Shown here in pieces: positions 33,941 through 41,591 of a stretch of 64,000 nucleotides of DNA (its first letter is position 1; each line of letters starts with the position of its first letter). The DNA comes from Caldithrix sp964532875 (GTDB lineage: Bacteria > Calditrichota > Calditrichia > Calditrichales > Calditrichaceae): NCBI GenBank assembly GCA_964532875.1, contig CAZHIZ010000001.1, positions 1 through 64,000 on the forward strand, written 5' to 3'. Under the pieces are notes generated by a model. It made no database searches and was not told the DNA's origin. It was given only the letters and a program-made list of their open reading frames with translations. A program made the translations under genes and the position numbers.

Positions 33941-34661
33941 CCTTATCTCCTGATATTTTGAAATAATTTCGGGCCTACTGTTTGGCGAAACACCACGCAA
34001 AACGTGGTATTCCCAAGAATATTACCACCCAAATATTGCCTGAAGCCTTCATCTGACCGCCAATCTGCAATGCATCGTTTTACAACTCTGAGCAAAAATG
34101 GAGGTGTATCGCAGTAAATTTCTATTTTTGCAATCTTACCGTTATGCGTTCGAGGTCAATAAACTAAATTCGTAACAGGGATTCACTTTGCCGAATCGAA
34201 AATCAAGACTGTCATTTGAAAATATACTAAAATCAAAAAAATTGCAAGAGAAAATAACCTCTCTTTCGCTAAAAAGTTCATCATCTTGTTTAGAAAAAAC
34301 AATAATTATGCCAGACAGCAAATTCCGCAAGAAAAATAAGAATCGACAGAGTCAATGCAAGCAATGCTTGCGATTCGGATTTTCGGTAATATGTTCCGAT
34401 GAACCGTAAAATGAAATTGTAAAAGCTGACGCGAATTTTTTTAGGACAAAGCGAAAATAATTCGTAGTATCCGCAGATTGAAAATTAGGAAAACACAAAA
34501 AAAGTCGTATTAAGTTGGATCATAAAAGATTAGAAGAAACGGAGGCTTTGGTAAAATTGTTAACGTCTTTTGAACAAATTAAAAATTCAATTGCCCCTTT
34601 TTCTGCTTTTCAATAAATTCATTTTGTGCCATTTGAAAAATGAAGGAAGGAACATCATAAT
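33941..34661. other. AT-rich region without a recognised gene
   Basis: 720 bases between divergent genes. Short open frames exist (for example 34188-34409 plus, 73 codons, lysine and serine rich) but none has a good ribosome site or resembles a known family. On the minus strand about 64 codons are open without a start between roughly 33950 and 34150. AAGGAAGGA just before 34662 is the ribosome site of the next gene. A degraded gene is possible but not demonstrable. Confidence 0.45.
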
Positions 34662-35792
34662 ATGACAAAACAAATAACCGTACCGTTGCTTGACTTAAAG
34701 GCTCAATATCAAACCATTCGTTCTGAAATCGAACCCGTGGTTAAAGATGTGATCGAATCGCAGTATTTTATTTTAGGGCCCAAAGTAAAAGAATTCGAAG
34801 AGAATGTGGCTCGTTATTGTCAGACGAAATATGCACTGGGGGTTTCTTCGGGAACGGATGCTTTGCTGATTGCCCTGATGGCATTGGATATTCAGCCTGG
34901 CGACGAGGTTATTACGACCGCTTATTCGTTCTTTGCCACGGCGGGTTCCATTGCGCGCCTTCATGCCAAGCCGGTTTTTACGGATATTGATCCGCAAACA
35001 TTTAACATCGATGCGGCTAAAATCGAAGAAAAGATCACCGCGAGAACCAAAGCGATTATTGCCGTGCATCTTTACGGTCAAACGGCCGATATGGGGCCGA
35101 TCATGGAAATCGCTGACAAGCATGGACTGTACGTGATCGAAGATGCGGCGCAAGCAATTGGTAGTGAATATGAAGACGGTCGGCGTGCCGGCAGCATGGG
35201 GCATATCGGTTGCTTTTCCTTTTTTCCAAGCAAGAATTTAGGCGGCTTCGGCGACGGCGGATTGGTTACCACCAATGACGAAGCGTTGTTTACCAAATTA
35301 AGTTATTTGCGTAATCACGGAGCGCATCCCAAGTATTATCACAAAATGATCGGTGGCAACTTTCGCCTGGATGCTTTGCAGGCGGCCGTGCTCAATGTAA
35401 AATTAAGGCACTTGGACGATTGGACGGCCGGAAGGCAAAAGAATGCCGATTTCTATGATGCGGGAATTAAGGCCCGCGGGCTGGAAAAGTGGATTGTACC
35501 GCCGATACGTAAAGCCAATTATCGGCACATCTTTAATCAATACATCATTCGTGCGCAAAACCGGGATGATTTGTTGAAGTATTTAAAAGAACATCGTGTA
35601 GGATGTGAAATTTACTATCCGGTTACTTTTAACAATCAGGAGTGCTTTCGATATCTGGGTTACCGAGAGGGAGATTTCCCCGAAGCGGAGAGAGCGGCCC
35701 GGGAAACACTGGCCATTCCCATTTATCCCGAATTGACGGATGAACAAAAAAACTACGTTTTGGATCGCATTGCGGATTTTTATGGGGAATAG
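34662..35792 (+). CDS. DegT/DnrJ/EryC1/StrS-family sugar aminotransferase
   Basis: 376 residues. The PLP lysine is Lys191 in 'FSFFPSKNLGGFGDGG'. 'GVSSGTDALLIALMAL' near 60 and 'VIEDAAQAIGSEY' near 158 are cofactor-binding blocks. These enzymes convert keto-sugar nucleotides to amino sugars for surface glycans or antibiotics. Resemblance is to the WbpE/EryC1 subgroup. It is separated from the main polysaccharide genes by the lipoprotein operon, but fits their pathway, especially if the epimerase at 23442 is WbpI-like. A bidirectional terminator follows. Confidence 0.88.
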   Translation: MTKQITVPLLDLKAQYQTIRSEIEPVVKDVIESQYFILGPKVKEFEENVARYCQTKYALGVSSGTDALLIALMALDIQPGDEVITTAYSFFATAGSIARLHAKPVFTDIDPQTFNIDAAKIEEKITARTKAIIAVHLYGQTADMGPIMEIADKHGLYVIEDAAQAIGSEYEDGRRAGSMGHIGCFSFFPSKNLGGFGDGGLVTTNDEALFTKLSYLRNHGAHPKYYHKMIGGNFRLDALQAAVLNVKLRHLDDWTAGRQKNADFYDAGIKARGLEKWIVPPIRKANYRHIFNQYIIRAQNRDDLLKYLKEHRVGCEIYYPVTFNNQECFRYLGYREGDFPEAERAARETLAIPIYPELTDEQKNYVLDRIADFYGE

Positions 35793-35806
35793 GTAGAAAT
35801 ACAGGC

Positions 35807-35845
35807 AGCCGGAGACAAATTGCAAAACATTCTTTGTCTCCGGCT
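35807..35845. terminator. bidirectional terminator
   Basis: AGCCGGAGACAAA (35807-35819) and TTTGTCTCCGGCT (35833-35845) form a perfect 13-bp stem. It serves the convergent aminotransferase and response regulator genes and overlaps the stop codon of the latter. Confidence 0.85.
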
Positions 35846-36218
35846 ACAATTTATTTATCATGCCTTGCAACTTTTCCATATCGTACGGTTTTTCAAGAAA
35901 GCCGACAACCTGAAGATTTTTCAGGCCGTCTTTGTGGGCGACATCGCTTATTCCGGTTGATAAAATAATGGGAATTGTGGGGTCGATTTTACGCAATTCC
36001 TGGTAGCATTCCTTGCCGTTCATATCGGGCATTAACAAATCGACAATGACCAGATCGATTTCATCTTTTTTTTCGAGAAAAATCTTTAAGCCTTCTTGGG
36101 CGGATGAAGCCAAAAACGGTTTATGCCCTAAATAAGAAAGCATTTCACCGGCAATGTCCAAAATCATTGATTCGTCGTCGATTATGAGAATACGGAGATT
36201 TTCTTTTCGTTTTTCCAA
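35844..36218 (-). CDS. single-domain CheY-like response regulator
   Basis: About 124 residues from TTG 36218, preferred because AGTGGGG lies six bases before it; another TTG at 36260 would add 14 residues and has no ribosome site. No ATG is available near the start. The receiver fold is complete: the acidic pair in 'LIIDDES', the phospho-acceptor Asp in 'VIVDLLMPDMNG', Thr in 'LSTGIS' and Lys in 'FLEKPYD'. No output domain and no kinase gene are adjacent, so partners are unknown. Similar single-receiver proteins often sit in hybrid phosphorelays. Confidence 0.85.
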   Translation of the reverse strand: MEKRKENLRILIIDDESMILDIAGEMLSYLGHKPFLASSAQEGLKIFLEKKDEIDLVIVDLLMPDMNGKECYQELRKIDPTIPIILSTGISDVAHKDGLKNLQVVGFLEKPYDMEKLQGMINKL

Positions 36219-36370
36219 AATGGCCCCACTCTGGTTAGAACAAACTTTTCGATGAAACAACCATCGAAACGATTAAACAGCACATCCTGTTTTTGCAAAC
36301 GTCCAATGGATATTCATTCGGAATAATCGACTTTAAACTTTAGACAAATTAATAGGAAGGGTGCAAAGGG

Positions 36371-36417
36371 GTAAAAACGGCAAGCATCCGAGTTGCGGAA
36401 AATGGTGCCTGCCGTTT
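36371..36417 (-). terminator. terminator of glyS
   Basis: AAACGGCA (36375-36382) pairs with TGCCGTTT (36410-36417). In the minus direction the stem is followed by TTTTTACC. It lies about 60 bases after the glyS stop. Confidence 0.7.
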
Positions 36418-36477
36418 AATTATTCGGAAAAAACCTTTGTTTGACAAGGAATTAAAAGAAGTAAAATTTACCTACCG

Positions 36478-37788
36478 TTAACCTTTTATTTTTTCGTCCA
36501 GGAAAGGTTTAATCTCTTCGATTGCCAGTCGTTCCTGTGCCATGGAGTCACGGTAGCGCACAGTAACGGTATTGTCTTCCAACGTCTGAGAATCCACGGT
36601 AAAACAGAAGGGGGTGCCGGCTTCGTCCATGCGGCGGTAGCGGCGGCCGACCGAACCGCTTTCATCGTAAAAAACGCGGAAATCACCGCGCAGATCGTTG
36701 ATGATTTTTTGGGCAATTTCGGGCATGCCGTCCCGTTTGACCAGCGGGAATACAGCCGCTTTAATCGGGGCGATGGCGGGCGCCAATTTAAGCACTACCC
36801 GTTCTTCCTCTTCGGTGTAAGCATCAACCAGACAGGTGAGTAAGGTGCGATCACAACCAACGGAAGTTTCGATGACATAGGGAATGAACCGTTCTTTGGT
36901 TTGATCGTCGAAATAGCGCAGATCTTTTCCCGAATATTCCATGTGACGCTTCAAATCAAAATCGGTACGATTGTGAATGCCTTCCACTTCGTTCCAGCCA
37001 AAGGGGAATTCGTATTCGATATCGAAGGCCGCCTTGGCATAATGGGCCAATTCGTCTTTACCATGCTGATGAAAACGGAGCTTATCCTGGTTCAATCCCA
37101 AACGTTGATACCACTTGCGGCGGGTTTCTTTCCAGTATTCAAACCATTTTTCGTCTTCACCCGGGCGCACGAAAAATTGCATTTCCATCTGTTCGAATTC
37201 ACGGGTGCGAAAAATAAAATTACCCGGTGTTATTTCGTTACGAAAAGCTTTTCCGATTTGGGCGATCCCGAAAGGCAGTTTGCGCCGGGCCGCTTCGCGC
37301 ACATTGTGGAAATTAACGTAAATTCCCTGAGCCGTTTCGGGGCGCAAATAGACGATGTTGGCCGAATCTTCCACAGGGCCCATGAATGTTTTAAACATCA
37401 GATTAAATTGGCGCGCTTCGGTGAAGGTGTTTTTATTACCGCAAACCGGACACGGTTTGGAAAGATCGATTTGATCGGCACGGAATCGTGATTTACACAC
37501 CTTGCAGTCGACCATGGGATCGGTGAAACCTTCCACATGACCGGAAGCTTCCCAAACTTTGGGGTGCATCAGAATACTGGCGTCCAAACCTTCGATGTCG
37601 TCGCGTTCGTAAACCATGCTTTTCCACCAGAGTTCCTTGATATTTTTTTTCATTTCCACACCTAAGGGACCGTAATCGTAGCAGGAGTTAATACCGCCGT
37701 AGATTTCGCTGCTCTGGAAAATGAAACCGCGTCGTTTAGCTAATGAGACTAATTTATCCATTATGGAATTTGCATTGTTTTTACCCAC
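36478..37788 (-). CDS. glyS: glycyl-tRNA synthetase, single-chain class II type
   Basis: 436 residues from GTG 37788, chosen because AAGGAG lies 8 bases upstream; an upstream ATG at 37830 gives a 14-residue basic extension. This is the dimeric type shared with archaea and eukaryotes, not the two-subunit glyQ/glyS type. Visible are 'LMHPKVWEASGHVEGFTDP' near 72, zinc-site pairs 'CKVC' and 'CPVCG', class II motif 2 'GKAFRNEITPGNFIFRTREF' near 179 and motif 3-like 'TSVGCDRTLLTCL' near 306. It charges tRNA-Gly in the cytoplasm. A TATATT at 37835-37830 may be its -10. Confidence 0.95.
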   Translation of the reverse strand: MGKNNANSIMDKLVSLAKRRGFIFQSSEIYGGINSCYDYGPLGVEMKKNIKELWWKSMVYERDDIEGLDASILMHPKVWEASGHVEGFTDPMVDCKVCKSRFRADQIDLSKPCPVCGNKNTFTEARQFNLMFKTFMGPVEDSANIVYLRPETAQGIYVNFHNVREAARRKLPFGIAQIGKAFRNEITPGNFIFRTREFEQMEMQFFVRPGEDEKWFEYWKETRRKWYQRLGLNQDKLRFHQHGKDELAHYAKAAFDIEYEFPFGWNEVEGIHNRTDFDLKRHMEYSGKDLRYFDDQTKERFIPYVIETSVGCDRTLLTCLVDAYTEEEERVVLKLAPAIAPIKAAVFPLVKRDGMPEIAQKIINDLRGDFRVFYDESGSVGRRYRRMDEAGTPFCFTVDSQTLEDNTVTVRYRDSMAQERLAIEEIKPFLDEKIKG

Positions 37789-38060
37789 CGAAGTTCTCCT
37801 TGTTTTGCCTTGATTTTTGTAAAGTGCCAAATATAATGGATTTTCGCTAAAAACTCTAAAAAAAATGGGAGCAGGGTACGAATGAAGGCGGGGAAACGAT
37901 TGCGGGTTTGGGGTAAAAGGGGGGAATTTTCGGCGATGGTCTCAAAAATAAAGAATGGCATCGCGGTGATTTTGCCCACGGGATTATTACTTATGCTGTT
38001 TTTTTAAGCAGGCGAATAGGTCGTGACGGAAGAATTACGCAAAAAATGTGTAGCCATGGA
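37789..38060. other. intergenic region between glyS and TonB receptor
   Basis: It holds the glyS ribosome site and possible -10, then a purine-rich stretch with runs of G. No convincing gene is seen; a 72-codon minus frame crosses it but overlaps glyS. Confidence 0.4.
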
Positions 38061-38089
38061 TTGATTTTTGGATAAAGATACCATATATT
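38061..38089 (+). promoter_or_regulatory. promoter of TonB receptor gene
   Basis: TTGATT (38061-38066), 17 bases, TATATT (38084-38089), identical hexamers to those before 17024. The start would be near 38096, about 25 bases before the ATG, and no Shine-Dalgarno is visible in that short leader. Confidence 0.65.
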
Positions 38090-38120
38090 TATGGTAAGAC
38101 CATAAAATAGTAGAAATTCA

Positions 38121-41039
38121 ATGATGAAGCCTTTATTCTATTTTATCCTTCCGCTTTTTTTTGTTGTATCCGTTTGGGCCCAGGTTCCAGGGAAAATAGT
38201 CGGTAGAGTTACGGATCAATCGAATAATCCTTTACCCGGGGTTAATGTTATTGTTGAGGGGCAGCCATTGGGAGCCAGCACCGATACGGACGGCTATTAC
38301 ATGATTTTGAATATTGCGCCCGGGACGTATCGGCTGACGGCCAACTATGTGGGCTATCACCCAGTAACGGTTAAAGGCGTGGTTGTGCGGCCCGATTTGA
38401 CCACGCGGGTTGATTTTACGTTGCAAGAAGAAGTGATGGAGTTGGGGCAGGCGATTGTTGTTACGGCCGAACAGCCGGTCATTCAGCGGGACGCCACGGC
38501 CAAAGTAACGACTTTTAATGCGGAAGAAATCAAGTCGTTGCCAGTGGAGAATTTACAAGAAATTTTGTCCATTCAATCGGATGTTTCGGTTTTGACGAAT
38601 ACGCCGAATGCCAAACCGGGTTACAATATTCGCGGCATTGATGACATCCGCATGCGTGGCGGGCGTAATAATGAAGTGGCTTTATTAATTGACGGGGTTA
38701 AGGTTTCCAACCCGGTTTTCGGCGGGTTCGGGACTCAAATAGGGAAAAATGCCATTGAGCAAATTTCGATTGAAGCGGGCGGGTTCAGTGCCAAATACGG
38801 CAATGCGCTATCCGGTGTGATTAATCTCACCACCAAGGAAGGGCGCGCAAAAACTTCCGGATCATTTCGCTATTACACTTCCCGGCCTTTCGGATTGCAG
38901 GCCTTGATTCCTGCGCATGGGCGTGCTTTAAATCGACAAAATTATCAATACACATTGGGCGGGCGTTTACCGTTCTTAAAGAAATCGAGTTACTTTATTT
39001 CCGGTGAGGTGAATACGCAACGCGGCACGGTTTTGTTGTTTGATCGTATTTTATGGAATGACCACCGCACCATCGGACTGGATTTAAATGGCGATCAAAT
39101 TGCCGATTCGACGGTAACATTACCCACGTCGCAGGAAATCATAAAAGGATATTTGCAATACGGTAATTTGGATTCCATTCAGCACGGATTGGCCCGCAAC
39201 TGGCGTAAGGTCATTGGTCCGGACGGTCGCAAGATTAATCCTTTGGATCGGTATGCCGGATGGACGGGCCTGGGCTGGAATAATTATTTAAATGTTTTTG
39301 CGAAGGTGAGCTATCAAATTACCCCATCATTGAAGATTCGGTTTTCTAATTTATGGGATCAACGTTACCGCCAGATCAATAATTTTAACGCCTGGTACGA
39401 TTACAATATGGCCGGGCAGAATGTGCAAATTTTAGGCAGCAATAAGCAAACACTTTCGATTAATCATGCCTTATCGGCTAAAACATTTTATGATTTTAAA
39501 TTATCCCGCTTTTTCGAATCACGAAAGATTCGCATTTTAAGAGATTACGATCGGAAATTTCGTTCGCGTTTTAATGTATTTTATCCTGATCCTAATAATC
39601 TCAAAACGCCAGATGAGTACATACCTTATCGCAGTACGAAGGCGGTTATTGATCCGTTTGAGACGGCCTTTTATTTAAAGGCGGATAATCGCTGGTATTC
39701 GGGTGACCGGAGCACCAATTGGGAGGCGCGTCTGGATTTTACGTCGCAAATCAGCAAAGCGACTAAAATCGAGACGGGATTTCAATTCAATTATATCGAT
39801 TTGCATTATCATTCCTATCAAAATATCAGTCAAAAAGATCCGTTTCCTACTATTTACCATCGTCAGCCCAAAGAAGGAGCATTGTATTTACAGGGGAAGT
39901 CGGAATATGACAAGTTAATTCTGAATGTGGGTGTGCGTTTGGATTATCAGGATACCGGCGATCGGTTCTGGAAAAATCCTTTTGATCCGTTGGCCAAACA
40001 AAGCGGACAGGATGATTCGTTAGAGATAAATCCTTTGATTCCGGTAAAGCCAAAATATCATGTTAGCCCGAGGATCGGTCTGGCTTATCCGCTGACTTCT
40101 ACGACGGTTTTATTTTTTAATTTCGGGCATTTTTATCAAAATCCGAATTACCGTGATTTGTATCGGGCTACCGGTAATACGCGGTTGGTGAGTTTGATGC
40201 GCGGAAATATTTTGGGGAATCCCAATTTGCAACCGGAAAAGGCGGTGCAATATGAGATTAGCTTGCAACAGCAAATTGGCAGGGACATTGGGGTTAAAAT
40301 TAATTTGTGGTCTAAGGAAACGACGAATCAGGTAGGCTCGGTTGTCGTGCCGGCTTATTCCGATCCCGGGCGGGATAATCCGTTTACCTACGCGGTATTT
40401 GTGAATAATAATTTCGGATCGGCGCGGGGAATTGATATTGAGGTGAAGAAGGTTTTACGTAAAAATTTCGGTTTCCAGATCAATTACACCTATTCAAAAG
40501 CCAAGGTGCTTTTGCCCACGTCGTGGGATGGGTACTGGTCGGGAGATACCCAAGAAGATTTGCCGAAACATGAAACAACCGCACCCTGGGATCAACCCCA
40601 TGTGATGCGTGCCAATATGCAGTATTATTTTAATGGAAAGGAAGGCGTGCGCATCGGTCATGTTTACCCGTTGGAAAACACCGTTTGGAGTTTGATTTAC
40701 TACGGAGAGAGCGGAATGCCTTATACACCATCGATACCCGGCGGCGTAATTGTGGAACCGTATTCGGCACGATGGCCGGCCACCCATCGGGTGGATGTGC
40801 GCGTTTCGAAGCAATGGCGGTTGTGGAAACAACGGTTTCGGATGTTTTTTGAGATCAAAAATGTGTTTGATCGTAAGAACGTGCTAACCGGATACACGCG
40901 AACCGGCTCGGCGACCGATCCGGGAACAGCGGCCTACTACACCTATTCTTCGACGTATTGGGATTCGAGGAATAATAATAATTTTGGATTGAGACGTTTG
41001 TTTTATTTGGGGCTGGAAGTGATATTCGGAGGAAGATAG
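38121..41039 (+). CDS. TonB-dependent receptor with carboxypeptidase-regulatory-like N-domain
   Basis: 972 residues. A signal peptide ends 'SVWAQ' at about 21. A CarboxypepD_reg-like beta-sandwich follows (about 24-108; 'GKIVGRVTDQSNNPLPGVNV', 'STDTDGYYMILNIAPGTYRL'), then the plug domain (about 135-240; 'YNIRGIDDIRMRGGRNNEV', 'LIDGVKVSNP') and a 22-strand barrel to the end. The layout is that of SusC-like or CirA-like outer-membrane receptors energised by TonB. The substrate is unknown. It is followed by a transposase, a secreted protein and a PorV-like barrel. A paralogue starts at 63605. Confidence 0.9.
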   Translation: MMKPLFYFILPLFFVVSVWAQVPGKIVGRVTDQSNNPLPGVNVIVEGQPLGASTDTDGYYMILNIAPGTYRLTANYVGYHPVTVKGVVVRPDLTTRVDFTLQEEVMELGQAIVVTAEQPVIQRDATAKVTTFNAEEIKSLPVENLQEILSIQSDVSVLTNTPNAKPGYNIRGIDDIRMRGGRNNEVALLIDGVKVSNPVFGGFGTQIGKNAIEQISIEAGGFSAKYGNALSGVINLTTKEGRAKTSGSFRYYTSRPFGLQALIPAHGRALNRQNYQYTLGGRLPFLKKSSYFISGEVNTQRGTVLLFDRILWNDHRTIGLDLNGDQIADSTVTLPTSQEIIKGYLQYGNLDSIQHGLARNWRKVIGPDGRKINPLDRYAGWTGLGWNNYLNVFAKVSYQITPSLKIRFSNLWDQRYRQINNFNAWYDYNMAGQNVQILGSNKQTLSINHALSAKTFYDFKLSRFFESRKIRILRDYDRKFRSRFNVFYPDPNNLKTPDEYIPYRSTKAVIDPFETAFYLKADNRWYSGDRSTNWEARLDFTSQISKATKIETGFQFNYIDLHYHSYQNISQKDPFPTIYHRQPKEGALYLQGKSEYDKLILNVGVRLDYQDTGDRFWKNPFDPLAKQSGQDDSLEINPLIPVKPKYHVSPRIGLAYPLTSTTVLFFNFGHFYQNPNYRDLYRATGNTRLVSLMRGNILGNPNLQPEKAVQYEISLQQQIGRDIGVKINLWSKETTNQVGSVVVPAYSDPGRDNPFTYAVFVNNNFGSARGIDIEVKKVLRKNFGFQINYTYSKAKVLLPTSWDGYWSGDTQEDLPKHETTAPWDQPHVMRANMQYYFNGKEGVRIGHVYPLENTVWSLIYYGESGMPYTPSIPGGVIVEPYSARWPATHRVDVRVSKQWRLWKQRFRMFFEIKNVFDRKNVLTGYTRTGSATDPGTAAYYTYSSTYWDSRNNNNFGLRRLFYLGLEVIFGGR

Positions 41040-41049
41040 CGCCCTATTT

Positions 41050-41083
41050 GGGCAAAAGAGGTGTAAGAGATGGGCAGCGCCCT
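41050..41083 (+). repeat. left inverted repeat (REP-like) of RAYT element
   Basis: 34 bases, GGGCAAAAGAG...AGATGGGCAGCGCCCT. It matches the reverse complement of 41609-41642 at 29 of 34 positions, with all differences in the middle (positions 12-16). It ends in the small palindrome GGGCAGCGCCC. Confidence 0.85.
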
Positions 41084-41091
41084 GATTTTTT
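41072..41091 (+). terminator. terminator formed by the left REP end
   Basis: GGGC-AGC-GCCC followed by TGATTTTTTT, 33 bases after the TonB receptor stop. The repeat end thus seems to double as terminator of the receptor gene. Confidence 0.6.
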
Positions 41092-41119
41092 TCACATATA
41101 GAGAAGGAGAGAGAAAATC

Positions 41120-41572
41120 ATGGCCCAATCATTATCACAAATTTATTTACACATTATTTTTAGTACGGCAAACAGAGCCCCTTTTTTACATGAAACGATT
41201 TGTAAAGACTTGTACGCCTATATGGCACAAATACTAAATAATAATAATTGTCATGCCTATTTGATTAACGGAACGGAGAATCACGTTCATATTGCCTGTA
41301 ATTTATCCAGAACAATAACCGTGAGTCAGATTTTAGAGGAAGTAAAAAGGAGTTCTTCCAAGTGGATTAAAGGGAAAGGTAGGGAGTTTAAATCGTTTAG
41401 TTGGCAAAAAGGATACGGTGCCTTTTCTTTTGGCAGATCTCAATTGGATGACGTTTTAAAATATATTGAACATCAAGAAAGAATACACGAAAAGAAAAAT
41501 TTTAAAGATGAATATTTGGAATTTCTTAACAAATATGAAGTGGAGTATGATGAAAAATATTTGTGGGATTAA
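41120..41572 (+). CDS. REP-associated tyrosine transposase (RAYT, IS200/IS605 TnpA-like)
   Basis: 150 residues, a Y1-transposase domain. The HUH metal motif is His55-Val-His57 in 'GTENHVHIACNL'. The probable catalytic tyrosine is Tyr115 in 'VLKYIEHQERIHEKK'. The tail 'EYLEFLNKYEVEYDEKYLW' is typical of this family in FCB bacteria. GGAGAG lies before the ATG. The gene is complete and flanked by 34-base inverted REP-like repeats, the arrangement of a RAYT/REP unit rather than of a full insertion sequence with a second gene. Such single-strand transposases act on hairpin ends. Confidence 0.88.
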   Translation: MAQSLSQIYLHIIFSTANRAPFLHETICKDLYAYMAQILNNNNCHAYLINGTENHVHIACNLSRTITVSQILEEVKRSSSKWIKGKGREFKSFSWQKGYGAFSFGRSQLDDVLKYIEHQERIHEKKNFKDEYLEFLNKYEVEYDEKYLWD

Positions 41573-41591
41573 GGTAAATCCAGTTTGGAAT

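Noticed and set aside
34188..34409. 73-codon lysine/serine-rich frame
   Set aside because: Low complexity, no ribosome site, opposite frames equally open in an AT-rich region.
36901..37491. 196-codon plus-strand frame inside glyS
   Set aside because: Lies fully antisense to a well-supported synthetase gene; it is a frame shadow.
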